From Gaiellasilicea sp963806955 (GTDB lineage: Bacteria > Actinomycetota > Thermoleophilia > Gaiellales > Gaiellaceae): DNA of 64,000 bases. Of the stretch, positions 48,401-55,235 are shown piece by piece; within the stretch, counting starts at the first letter, position 1; each line of letters starts with the position of its first letter. A program made the position numbers and the translations under genes. The notes under the pieces were generated by a model. The model did no database searches. It was not told where the DNA came from and saw only the letters and a program-made list of their open reading frames with translations. The stretch lies in the NCBI GenBank assembly GCA_963806955.1, contig CAWDZG010000001.1, positions 744,001 through 808,000 of the forward strand. The letters are read 5' to 3'.

Positions 48401-49191
48401 CGCACCCAGAGCGTCGCCGGCGCCGTCCCCGGCACCGTGATCGCACCCGCCGGCATCCAGCTCGCGGTGCAGTCGTCCCGCATCGACCTCGTCGTCGCCC
48501 GCGCCACGACCGACCCGCAGACGAAGCTCGTCTTCTCGGTCGCCACCGCGAAGACCCTGAAGGTGAAGCGGAACGCCACGATCGCGGCCCGGATCAAGGT
48601 GTCGAAGCCGGCCGACGTCACGGCGACGCTCTATGGCGTTCGCAAGCAGCGTCTCTACAGCTGGAAGAAGCTGCACGTGGACGCCGGCGCGAACGTCATC
48701 AAGCTGCGCCTCCCCAAGCAGATCCGGCGGCCGGGCACGTACCGGCTCACCTGGATTGCGCGGTCGGAGACCGAGACCGTCCGCCGGACGATCAAGGTCG
48801 TGCTCGTGGGCCCGAAGCTCGCGCAGGTGCGGCCGCCGCGCAAGCAGGTCGAGGTCGTCCTTGCCGGCGAGACTCCGAAGAAGAAGGCGCTGCAGGCGGG
48901 GCTCACCGGCACGCGCACGAAGATCGTCGCAACCGCGGGGCCGGACCGGACGTTCGACCTCGTGGCGTCGAGCGCGCGCTCCGTCGGGGTGGTCGTCGTC
49001 GACGTCGACGCCTACGGCATCCGCTTCCTCGCGGACCTCCGCACCGTCTTCCCGTCGCTTCGCCTCGTCGCGATCTCGCGCGAGCCGGCGCTGCGCTCGC
49101 TGGCGCTCCGGCGCGGCGCGTGCGCGCGCTCCCGCGGACGGCGACCTCGAAGCAGGTCGCACGGGCGATCGCCGCCGCTGCGGCGCGCTAG
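27425..49191 (+). CDS. Giant exported Ig-repeat surface protein (about 7,250 codons), frame broken by many single-base indels
   Basis: GTG at 27425 starts VANTEDLRPSKR, then one membrane segment (about 18-38, PVPVLVAVVLAVLAAAVFVA), so it is exported or anchored N-in. A roughly 190-aa N-terminal domain ends ALPLPYVIDPP, and an adhesin-like beta domain runs to about residue 455. Then come 137-aa, 100-aa and 101-aa module arrays, intimin/invasin-like Ig modules, a hexosaminidase-C-like module (42840-43135), Ig modules (43135-47330), a Big_5-like module (47330-47590), FN3-like, PASTA-like, another beta module and a receiver-like end. No LPXTG or SLH motif is seen. Frame changes occur near 30510, 30590, 31232, 38122, 38163, 38440, 39373, 40697, 40898, 41203, 41275, 41468, 41482, 42100, 43215, 44510, 44690, 46893 and 49130. 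The stop shares CTAG with tauE. Confidence 0.85.
28796..32520 (+). repeat. Repeat array 1: nine modules, period 411 nt (137 aa)
   Basis: Units begin GSGTL/GSGTM and contain NTLTFTYTAATGG, GWSAPSLTGTNAGYTTASTG, VGVAGQVITVTGVTLAG and MTITYGNTGSGGPGATATAT. Unit starts are 28796 (diverged, 438 nt), 29234, 29645, 30056, 30467, 30880, 31292, 31703 and 32114. Spacing is exactly 411 except 413 and 412, where extra bases break the frame. Adjacent units are nearly identical in DNA, implying recent duplication or conversion. Confidence 0.95.
32521..35815 (+). repeat. Repeat array 2: eleven Ig-like modules, period exactly 300 nt (100 aa)
   Basis: Each unit reads like QIALSGSTANLTSGATRLLT then ATVQDAAGNTVTSDNSTVVT, FNKASGAGTVSGTGTDTATS and GIATKTITGVLVGPVTMEA. 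The landmark CACCAGCGGCATCGCC recurs at 33001, 33301, 33601, 33901 and every 300 nt to 35401 with no indel. The first and last units carry the variant QIELGESGSTVSG / QIALSESGSTASGD, like capping modules. The fold is invasin/Big_1-like. Confidence 0.95.
36119..41889 (+). repeat. Repeat array 3: fifteen modules of 303 nt (101 aa) with interposed Ig modules
   Basis: Units read LDVSAPASATAGSAFSVTVT, A.D..GNVASGYTGTI.FTG, GGTGAQLPADYTFLGGDAGV and KTFTSVELRQAGSRTITATD. The CTCGACGT landmark is at 36128, 36431, 36734, 37340, 37643, 37946, 38251, 38856, 39159, 40076, 40379, 40682, 40987, 41292 and 41597. Intimin-like modules (LTTSTLSAAPTSIVANGSST type) sit near 37031-37333 and 38550-38850, and two Big_1-like ones near 39440-40070. 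Departures from 303 match the frame breaks. Confidence 0.95.
43880..47330 (+). repeat. Diverged Ig-like modules of about 95-100 aa
   Basis: Modules bounded by VDNTxPTGSVT.P and containing GSGVATVQFERSPAGAGTW and DGLYDVRVVTTDNAGN. They are more diverged than the upstream arrays and have no strict DNA period, so they are probably older. The pattern fits bacterial Ig (Big_7-like) domains. Confidence 0.7.
48330..49191 (+). other. C-terminal PASTA-like, beta and receiver-like segment of the giant protein
   Basis: VPVLAGKSLDQAAAVLRDAG followed by GVRTQSVAGAVPGTVIAP fits a PASTA module. After a basic beta module (48530-48820) the end reads VEVVLAGE, then SVGVVVVDVDAYGIRFLADL, RTVFPSLRLVAISREPALRS and, past a -1 break near 49130, ALPRTATSKQVARAIAAAAA. 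This has the strand-helix order of a response-regulator receiver domain, without the usual acidic pair and K-P lysine. Confidence 0.6.
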
Positions 49192-49931
49192 ACCGCCTGC
49201 CCAGCGAACACGAGGCCGACGACGGCCAGCACGATCCCCAGCGCCACCCGGAGCACGCCCTCGTCGATGCGTCCCGTCGCGCGGGCGCCGAGCCAGCCGC
49301 CGGGAATCGCGCCCGCGAGCCCCGCGCCAAGCAGCCACCAGTCGACACCGAGCCGGCCGGCGTGCGCCGCGAAGCCTGCGACGCCGAGCATGAAGCCGAC
49401 GACGAGATTCGTGCCGGCCGCGCGCCTGACGTCGAGCCCGACACCGCGCACGAGCGTCGGCATCCGGAGCGTGCCGAGGATGACGCCCACCGCACCGCCG
49501 AGCGCGCCGATTCCAACGCCCCCGGCAACGGCGGGCCAGAGCCGCAGTCGCTCACGGGCGCGCGCCCGCACCGGTCGCAGCGCGAGGTCGACACCGCTCC
49601 AGACCAGCACCGCCGCGATCGCGGCGTAGAGGAGCCGCTCGGAGACGTCGTCCGCGACGAAGGCTCCCGCAATCGCCCCGGCGACCGACGGCGGTGCCAT
49701 CCAGCCGACGACCCGCCAGTCGACCCGTCGTGCGCGGGCGTGCTGCACGGCTCCAGCGCCGGCCGAGGCCGCCGAGATCGCGATGTTCGTCCCGGCCGCG
49801 GCGAGCGGGCTGCCGGTGAGCGCGACGAGGAGCGGCAGACGCAGCGTCCCGAGCACGAGCCCGAGCAGCGAGCCCACGTAGCCGGCGACGAACGAGCCGA
49901 GGAGTGCTAGCGCGAGCTCCCAGGCTGCCAT
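49188..49931 (-). CDS. TauE/SafE family membrane permease
   Basis: A 247-aa protein with about eight membrane helices in two related halves. The conserved SLLGLVLGTLRLPLLVALTG and AAGTNIAISAASAGAGAVQH are echoed by GAVGVILGTLRMPTLV and RAAGTNLVVGFMLGVAGFAA. The family exports sulfite/sulfonate or other small anions; the substrate here is unknown. ATG at 49931 overlaps the cobalamin adenosyltransferase gene by 25 nt. Its stop shares CTAG with the giant gene. Confidence 0.88.
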   Translation of the reverse strand: MAAWELALALLGSFVAGYVGSLLGLVLGTLRLPLLVALTGSPLAAAGTNIAISAASAGAGAVQHARARRVDWRVVGWMAPPSVAGAIAGAFVADDVSERLLYAAIAAVLVWSGVDLALRPVRARARERLRLWPAVAGGVGIGALGGAVGVILGTLRMPTLVRGVGLDVRRAAGTNLVVGFMLGVAGFAAHAGRLGVDWWLLGAGLAGAIPGGWLGARATGRIDEGVLRVALGIVLAVVGLVFAGQAV

Positions 49932-50491
49932 AGCGGCTCGTCCCGGCCGGCGGCCGCGTTCGCGGCGCGCGCGAGGATGAAGAGCAGGTCGGAGAGCCGG
50001 TTCAGGTAGTGGAGCACGAGCGGATTCAACTCCAGCTCCTGCGCGCCGAGGAGGACGTCGCGCTCGGCCCGGCGGCAGATCGTGCGGGCGACGTGGAGCC
50101 GCGCCGCCGCCTCCGTGCCGCCCGGGAGCACGAAGCTGCGCAGCTCCGGCAGGTCGGCGTTGAACTCGTCGCACAGCTGCTCGAGCCGGTCGATCAGCGG
50201 TTGCTCGACCCGCAGCCGGTCGGCGACGCCCCACGGCACGGACAGATCGGCACCGACGTCGAAGAGCTCGTTCTGGATCCGCACGAGCGGCTCGCGCATC
50301 GGCTCGGGGACGTCGCCCGCAAGGACGACCCCGAGCGCGGAGTTGAGCTCGTCGACGGTCCCGAACGCGCCGATCCGGCAGTCGAGCTTGGAGACGCGCG
50401 AGCCGTCGCCGAGCGAGGTCTCGCCCCCGTCGCCGCCGCGCGTGTAGATCCGCGTCAGGCGGACCGGTTCATCCCGTGGTCGCGGGCTCAC
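49907..50491 (-). CDS. PduO-type ATP:cob(I)alamin adenosyltransferase
   Basis: Makes adenosylcobalamin, the cofactor of methylmalonyl-CoA mutase. The 194-aa protein opens (after MSPRPRDEPV) with the ATP motif RLTRIYTRGGDGGETSLGDG, then GAFGTVDELNSALGV, RIQNELFDVGADLS and the C-terminal VLHYLNRLSDLLFILARAAN. GTG at 50491 overlaps the end of the acyl-CoA dehydrogenase gene by 23 nt. Co-expression with an acyl-CoA dehydrogenase fits branched-chain or odd-chain acyl oxidation ending in methylmalonyl-CoA. Confidence 0.95.
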   Translation of the reverse strand: MSPRPRDEPVRLTRIYTRGGDGGETSLGDGSRVSKLDCRIGAFGTVDELNSALGVVLAGDVPEPMREPLVRIQNELFDVGADLSVPWGVADRLRVEQPLIDRLEQLCDEFNADLPELRSFVLPGGTEAAARLHVARTICRRAERDVLLGAQELELNPLVLHYLNRLSDLLFILARAANAAAGRDEPLWQPGSSR

Positions 50492-51632
50492 GCTGCAGCT
50501 CCAGGATCTTGCGCGCGATCACGAGCCGCTGGATCTCGCTCGTTCCCTCGTAGATCTCGGTGATCTTCGCGTCGCGGTAGTAGCGCTCGACGGGGAACTC
50601 CTTCGTGTACCCGTAGCCGCCCAGGATCTGAATCGCCTCCGCGGTCTGGCGGCGCGCCATCTCGGACGCGAAGAGCTTGGCCTTCGCACCCGCCTCGGTG
50701 TGGGGCTCGCCCTGCTCCTTCAGCCAGGCGGCCCGGTAGACGAGGAGGCGGGCGGCGTCGATCTCGGTGGACATGTCCGCGAGCTTGAACTGGATCGCCT
50801 GGTGCTCTGCGATCGGCTTGCCGAACGTGCGCCGCTCCTTCGCGTACTCGCGGGCGACGTCGTAGGCCGCCTGCGCGATCCCGAGCGCCTGCGCCGCGAT
50901 GCCGATCCGGCCGCCGTCGAGCGTCGACATCGCGATCGCAAAGCCACGGCCCTCCTCGTGCAGGAGCCGGTCGCGACCCACCTTTGCGCCCTCGAGGACG
51001 AGGTCGACGGTCGAGGACGAGTTCAGGCCGAGCTTCTCCTCCTCGCGCGTGACGCGCACGTGCTCGGCGTCGAGCAGGAAGGCGGACACCCCGCGCGCGC
51101 CCTCGATCTCCGGCTCGCTGCGGGCGAACGTCAGAAAGGTGCCTGCGTAGCTGCCGTTCGTGATCCACTGCTTCGCGCCCGTGATCGTCCACCCGTCGCC
51201 GTCGGCGTCGGCGCGTGTGCGCAGGGAGCCGGCGTCGGAGCCGGCCTCGGGCTCGGTGAGCGCGAACGCGCCGATCTTCTCCCCGCTCGCGAGCGGCGGC
51301 ACGAAGCGCTCGCGCTGCTCGTCGGTGCCGAAGGCGAGGATCGGGAGCGTGCAGGCGCTCGTGTGGACCGCGACGGTGACGCCGACCCCGGCGTCGGCCC
51401 GCGAGAGCTCCTCGAGCACGAGGATGTACGAGATGAAGTCCGCCCCCGCTCCGCCCAGCTCGACGGGGACGCAGACTCCCATCAGCCCGAGCTCGGCGAG
51501 CTTTCCGTACAGCTCGGTCGGGAAGCGGTGCTCCCGGTCCCAGGCAGCCGCGTTCGGCTCGATCTCGGCCTGCGCGAACTCGCGCGTGAGTGCCTGGATC
51601 TCCCGCTGGTCGGCGGTGAGAGCAAAGTCCAT
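50469..51632 (-). CDS. Acyl-CoA dehydrogenase
   Basis: FAD enzyme introducing the alpha-beta double bond and passing electrons to ETF. The 387-aa protein has the N-terminal helical domain (MDFALTADQREIQALTREFA), the signature GAFALTEPEAGSDAGSLRT and KQWITNGSYAGTFLTFARSE. The C-terminal part has RRTFGKPIAEHQAIQFKLAD, QILGGYGYTKEFPVERYYRD and the catalytic glutamate in KITEIYEGTSEIQRLVIAR. This is the short-chain (butyryl) type layout; chain length cannot be fixed. TAGACT box 8 nt before the ATG. Confidence 0.95.
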   Translation of the reverse strand: MDFALTADQREIQALTREFAQAEIEPNAAAWDREHRFPTELYGKLAELGLMGVCVPVELGGAGADFISYILVLEELSRADAGVGVTVAVHTSACTLPILAFGTDEQRERFVPPLASGEKIGAFALTEPEAGSDAGSLRTRADADGDGWTITGAKQWITNGSYAGTFLTFARSEPEIEGARGVSAFLLDAEHVRVTREEEKLGLNSSSTVDLVLEGAKVGRDRLLHEEGRGFAIAMSTLDGGRIGIAAQALGIAQAAYDVAREYAKERRTFGKPIAEHQAIQFKLADMSTEIDAARLLVYRAAWLKEQGEPHTEAGAKAKLFASEMARRQTAEAIQILGGYGYTKEFPVERYYRDAKITEIYEGTSEIQRLVIARKILELQREPATTG

Positions 51633-51640
51633 CGCGGCCG

Positions 51641-51646
51641 AGTCTA
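51641..51646 (-). promoter_or_regulatory. Putative leaderless -10 box (TAGACT) of the acyl-CoA dehydrogenase operon
   Basis: Minus-strand TAGACT ends 8 nt before the ATG at 51632, the same hexamer as upstream of the M42 peptidase and DUF4389 genes. Confidence 0.5.
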
Positions 51647-51669
51647 CCGAGGCCGCCCGGGCCGGAACC

Positions 51670-51752
51670 GCTTGTGTCTATCAGTCACAAGCATCTCGCC
51701 GACCCGCATCGTTCCGTGGGTCGAGGGACGCTTGTGTCTATCAGTCACAAAC
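51670..51752. repeat. Two copies of a 23-nt palindromic repeat (family 2)
   Basis: Copies start at 51670 and 51730, exactly 60 nt apart, each opening GCTTGTGTCTA and closing with CACAAGC or CACAAAC. They fill the 122-nt gap between the HD-GYP regulator's stop and the acyl-CoA dehydrogenase promoter. A third, fully symmetric copy lies inside trpE (58370-58392). They may act as terminators here. Confidence 0.7.
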
Positions 51753-51754
51753 GC

Positions 51755-52822
51755 TCAGGCGGCGGAGAGGAACTCGCGGCGAATCTCGTGCAGGACGTGC
51801 TCGCGGTCGCGGAAGGCGTCCACCACGTCCGGATCGAACTGCTTGCCCTGCTGCGCGACGATCTCCCGCCGGCACTCGCGCCAGCTCCGGGCCTGCCGGT
51901 AGGGACGGTGGTTCGTGATCGCGTCGACCGCGTCGGCGACGGCGAAGATGCGGGCGCCGAGCGGGATCTCCTCGCCCACGAGCCCGTCCGGATAGCCGGC
52001 GCCGTCCCAGCGCTCGTGGTGCGAGCGGACGACCTGGACGCCGGCCTCCTGCAGGAACGGGACACCGCTGATGATCTGCGCGCCGAGCAGCGTGTGCGCC
52101 TTCATCAGCCGCCACTCCACCTCGTTCAGCGCCGTCGGCTTGAGCAGGATCTGATCGGGGACGCCGATCTTGCCGATGTCGTGCAGGAGGAAGCCGTACT
52201 CCAGCGCCGGATCGCGCGTGAGCGTCGGGTCGATCGCCGCCGCGAGCTCGAGGGCGTACCGCTGCACCCGCTGGGAGTGCTGGCGTGTGCCCGTGTCCTT
52301 GGTCCCGAGGGCGCTCGCCAGCGCCGACACCGTCTCCTTGTAGGCGCTCTCGAGCAGTCCGCGCTGTGCGCGCTCGAGCTCGACGAGGTGGCGCAGGTCG
52401 CGCGCGTAGAGCACGAGCTGCTCCTCGTCCGAGCGACCGTTGGCGCGCCGCATGGGCGCACCGACGGTCGACCCGGCCAGTCGCTCGACGACCCCCAGCA
52501 GCTCGAGCGGCCTGAACGGCTTCAGCAGGAGCGCGTCGGCTCCCACTGCGCCTGCCACGTCCTCCACGTCCTCCATCCCGGTGAGGAGGACGACCTTGAT
52601 CCCACGCGTGTCCTCGCCCGACTTCAGCTCGCGGCAGAAGGCGAGCCCGTCCATGCCGGGCATGCCGACGTCGAGCACGATCACGTCCGGGCGCGAGGCG
52701 CCGATCCGGGCGTCCGCCTCGGCCGCGCTCCCCGCCTCGTCGACCTCGACGTGCACGTCCTCGAAGGTCGTCCGCAGCAGTGCACGGAATCCAGCATCGT
52801 CGTCGACCAGCAACAGGCGCAT
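51755..52822 (-). CDS. Response regulator with HD-GYP domain (RpfG-like)
   Basis: Two-component output protein that would hydrolyse cyclic di-GMP. The 355-aa protein has a receiver domain at 1 to about 120 (MRLLLVDDDAGFRALL; phospho-acceptor aspartate in PDVIVLDVGMPGMDGLAF; KPFRPLELL lysine), a helical linker, then HD-GYP at about 160-350. The latter has HSQRV, FLLHDIGKIGVPDQILLKP, HHERWDGAGYPDGL and FAVADAVDAITNHRPYR. All metal-ligand motifs are present. The start has a GGGGGGAA ribosome binding site, so it is leadered, unlike its neighbours. No partner kinase is in the window. Confidence 0.95.
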   Translation of the reverse strand: MRLLLVDDDAGFRALLRTTFEDVHVEVDEAGSAAEADARIGASRPDVIVLDVGMPGMDGLAFCRELKSGEDTRGIKVVLLTGMEDVEDVAGAVGADALLLKPFRPLELLGVVERLAGSTVGAPMRRANGRSDEEQLVLYARDLRHLVELERAQRGLLESAYKETVSALASALGTKDTGTRQHSQRVQRYALELAAAIDPTLTRDPALEYGFLLHDIGKIGVPDQILLKPTALNEVEWRLMKAHTLLGAQIISGVPFLQEAGVQVVRSHHERWDGAGYPDGLVGEEIPLGARIFAVADAVDAITNHRPYRQARSWRECRREIVAQQGKQFDPDVVDAFRDREHVLHEIRREFLSAA

Positions 52823-52879
52823 TCGTTCCCCCCGGATCGAGAAGCCTTTGCTCTTGTATCGGCAGCTAGGACCGCGGCT

Positions 52880-53872
52880 TTAGCGGGACCTACCCCGATC
52901 GGGGGAGCCGCCGAACCGGCGTGCCCAGCGCGGCGCCCGCCGCCGTGCCGTGCGCTCGACACCGCTCGGAGTCAGGAGGCGCCGCAGCCGGCGTGGCGAG
53001 AGCTCGGCACAGAGGACGGCCGACGCAGCCGGCCCGCGCTCGCCGTAGCGCACCCCCGCCGGATCCAGCTCGGGAGCTGTGCGCCAGCCCTCGTCGCCGA
53101 GCTCGTACGCCTCCTGCTCCTCGACGAAGAAGCCCGCACGGGTGAACAGCCGCGTCCAGCCGCGCACGTCGTCCTGGCGGAACCAGCCGTAGTCCCCCGG
53201 CTCGCCGCACGGCACCGTGATCAGAAGCCGGCCGTCTGCCGCGAGCACGCGCCGGAGCTCGCGCAGCGCGGTCAGCTGCGAGTCGGCGTCGGCCTCCGCC
53301 TCGAGCCCGTACCCCGTGTTGTCGGCGCCGACGTGCTCGAGCGTCGAGACGCAGAGGACGAGGTCGAAGGCACCGTCCCCGAAGGGGAGCTCGCGGACGT
53401 CGGCCTGCACCGTCGTCATCGTCGGCACCTCGGCGGTCGCCAGATCGACGCCGGTCAGCTCGTCGAACCCGGCTGTGAGCAGAGCCGCCAGATAGGGCGC
53501 CTCCGCGAACGCGTAGCCGACCTCGAGCGCGCGGCCCGGCCGGAGGCGCGACAGCACCCAGGGAAGCTCGATCACCCGCTCGTCGGTCGCCGGCGGCGCC
53601 TGCAGCCAGCGCGGCCGTTCGCCACGCTCGCGCGCGCCTCGCGCGAACGAGACGGCGTCGTCGAGCAGCCTGACCCGCTCCGCCTCCGGCGCCGTGGTCA
53701 GCTCGTGCAGCAGCGTCGCGCGCGAGAGCGTCCCCTCCGCGAGCTTCGCGAGCGCGCGCTCGCGGGCGTCGTCGTCCGGTGGCCGGCGCAGGACCGACCG
53801 GAACGCGCCGTCCACGAACGTTGCGTCGTCGCGGTCGGCCGCATCGAGCCAGGCGCGGAGCCCCTCGTCCAC
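52880..53872 (-). CDS. SAM-dependent methyltransferase of unknown substrate
   Basis: A 330-aa class I methyltransferase. An N-terminal roughly 90-aa helical region (FRSVLRRPPDDDARERALAK resembles DUF4214-type segments) precedes the SAM fold. That fold has RALEVGYAFAEAPYLAALL, TGVDLATAEVPTMTTVQADV, FDLVLCVSTLEHVGADNTGY and RRVLAADGRLLITVPCGEPG. The C-terminus is arginine-rich. GTG at 53872 abuts the dehydrogenase stop, so it is in the same transcript; nothing ties its substrate to that gene. Confidence 0.8.
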   Translation of the reverse strand: MDEGLRAWLDAADRDDATFVDGAFRSVLRRPPDDDARERALAKLAEGTLSRATLLHELTTAPEAERVRLLDDAVSFARGARERGERPRWLQAPPATDERVIELPWVLSRLRPGRALEVGYAFAEAPYLAALLTAGFDELTGVDLATAEVPTMTTVQADVRELPFGDGAFDLVLCVSTLEHVGADNTGYGLEAEADADSQLTALRELRRVLAADGRLLITVPCGEPGDYGWFRQDDVRGWTRLFTRAGFFVEEQEAYELGDEGWRTAPELDPAGVRYGERGPAASAVLCAELSPRRLRRLLTPSGVERTARRRAPRWARRFGGSPDRGRSR

Positions 53873-54706
53873 CTAGGAGTACTCGTAGAAGCCGCGGCCG
53901 CTCTTGCGGCCGAGCCGGCCCGCCTGCACGTACTGGCGCAGGAGCGGGCAGGGCGCGTACTTCGGGTTGCCGAGCCCCTCGTGCAGCACCTCCATGATCG
54001 CGACGCACGTGTCGAGCCCGATCAGGTCGGCGAGCGCGAGCGGGCCCATCGGGTGCGCGAAGCCGAGCTTGGCGATCGTGTCGATCGCCTCCGGCTCGGC
54101 GACGCCCTCCATCAGCGCATAGGCCGCCTCGTTCAGAAACGGCATCAGGATCCGGTTCGAGACGAAACCGGGGAAGTCGTTCGCCTGGGCCGGCACCTTG
54201 CCGAGGTCCTCGGCGAGCGCTGTGATCGCGGCCGCCGTCTCGTCCGAGGTCTGGACCGCACGGATCACCTCGACGAGCTTCAGCACGGGCACCGGGTTGA
54301 AGAAGTGCATGCCGATCACGCGCTCGGGCCGGCCGGTCGCTGCGGCGAGCGACGTGATCGGGATCGAGGACGTGTTCGAGGCGAGGATCGCGCCGTCCGG
54401 GAAGATCGCGTCCGCGCGGCGGAACAGGTCGGCCTTGACGGCGGCGTCCTCGATCACCGCCTCGATCAGCAGGTCGGCCGGGACGAGATCCTCGACCGCG
54501 CTCACCCGGCCGAGCGTCTCGTCCGGATCGGCGCCGCCCTTCTCGGCGAGCTTCTCGAGGCTCTTGCGCATCACCGCGAGCCCGCGCTCGGTCGCGCCCG
54601 GTGCGGCGTCGAAGAGCGAGACGCGGCGGCCGGAGGCCGCCACCACCTGGGCGATGCCACCGCCCATCTGGCCGGCGCCCGCCACGAGCACGTGCTCGAA
54701 ATCCAT
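53873..54706 (-). CDS. 3-hydroxybutyryl-CoA / 3-hydroxyacyl-CoA dehydrogenase
   Basis: NAD-dependent oxidation of the 3-hydroxyl in beta-oxidation or PHB/butyrate chemistry. The 277-aa protein has the NAD motif VLVAGAGQMGGGIAQVVAAS, DLLIEAVIEDAAVKADLF and SNTSSIPITSLAAAT, the catalytic histidine in GMHFFNPVPVLKLVEVI, and DFPGFVSNRILMPFLNEAAY followed by HPMGPLALADLIGLD. It ends GRKSGRGFYEYS, the exact family tail. ATG at 54706 with a TAGCCT box 8 nt upstream. Confidence 0.95.
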   Translation of the reverse strand: MDFEHVLVAGAGQMGGGIAQVVAASGRRVSLFDAAPGATERGLAVMRKSLEKLAEKGGADPDETLGRVSAVEDLVPADLLIEAVIEDAAVKADLFRRADAIFPDGAILASNTSSIPITSLAAATGRPERVIGMHFFNPVPVLKLVEVIRAVQTSDETAAAITALAEDLGKVPAQANDFPGFVSNRILMPFLNEAAYALMEGVAEPEAIDTIAKLGFAHPMGPLALADLIGLDTCVAIMEVLHEGLGNPKYAPCPLLRQYVQAGRLGRKSGRGFYEYS

Positions 54707-54714
54707 CGGGCGGG

Positions 54715-54724
54715 AGGCTAACGT
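54715..54724. promoter_or_regulatory. Overlapping divergent -10 boxes sharing TA
   Basis: AGGCTAACGT gives TAGCCT on the minus strand (54715-54720, 8 nt before the ATG at 54706). On the plus strand it gives TAACGT (54719-54724, 7 nt before the ATG at 54732). The gap between the two start codons is 25 nt. Confidence 0.55.
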
Positions 54725-54731
54725 CAGCGGC

Positions 54732-55235
54732 ATGGCCTCCGTGCGCCGAGCCGTCCCCGACGACGCCGACGCGATCGCCCGCATCCATGTCGAGACGTGG
54801 CGAGCCGCGTACGCCGGGCTGCTGCCGGACCACGTGCTGGCGTCGCTCGACGTCGAGGCACGCCGGCAGACGTGGCGGGGCTGGCTCGCCCGCGACGCTC
54901 GACCGGGAGCCGCGACGCTCGTCGCCGAAAGCGACGCGACCGTCGTCGGCTTCGCGAGCACCGGGCCTGCCCGCGACGAGGAGGCGACGGGTGAGCTGTA
55001 TGCGATCTACGTCGAGCCGGATCACTGGGGGACGGGCGCCGGCCGACTGCTGCTCGAGCACGCGGAAGCTGCCCTGCGGGAGGACGGTTACGGTGCGGCG
55101 CTGCTCTGGGTGCTCGAGGGAAACGAGCGGGCCGAGCGGTTCTACCGCGCCGCCGGCTGGGTCGAGGACGGCCGCAAGCTCGACCTCCTCATGGGCGCCG
55201 AGGTCGCCGAGCGCCGCTACCGCAAGGCGCTCTAG
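54732..55235 (+). CDS. GNAT-family N-acetyltransferase
   Basis: A 167-aa acetyl-CoA-dependent acetyltransferase, substrate unknown. The N-terminal RRAVPDDADAIARIHVETWR is typical, as is ELYAIYVEPDHWGTGAGRLL, whose second half is the acetyl-CoA loop (normally Q/RGxGxGxxL). ALLWVLEGNERAERFYRAAG closes the fold. It is divergent from the hydroxyacyl-CoA dehydrogenase, and its stop shares CTAG with the next convergent gene. Confidence 0.9.
   Translation: MASVRRAVPDDADAIARIHVETWRAAYAGLLPDHVLASLDVEARRQTWRGWLARDARPGAATLVAESDATVVGFASTGPARDEEATGELYAIYVEPDHWGTGAGRLLLEHAEAALREDGYGAALLWVLEGNERAERFYRAAGWVEDGRKLDLLMGAEVAERRYRKAL

Noticed and set aside
49188..50491. Possible role of the TauE/PduO genes in export of the giant protein because they adjoin it.
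   Set aside because: They are convergent with the giant gene, belong to an acyl-CoA dehydrogenase operon, and have clear unrelated families.
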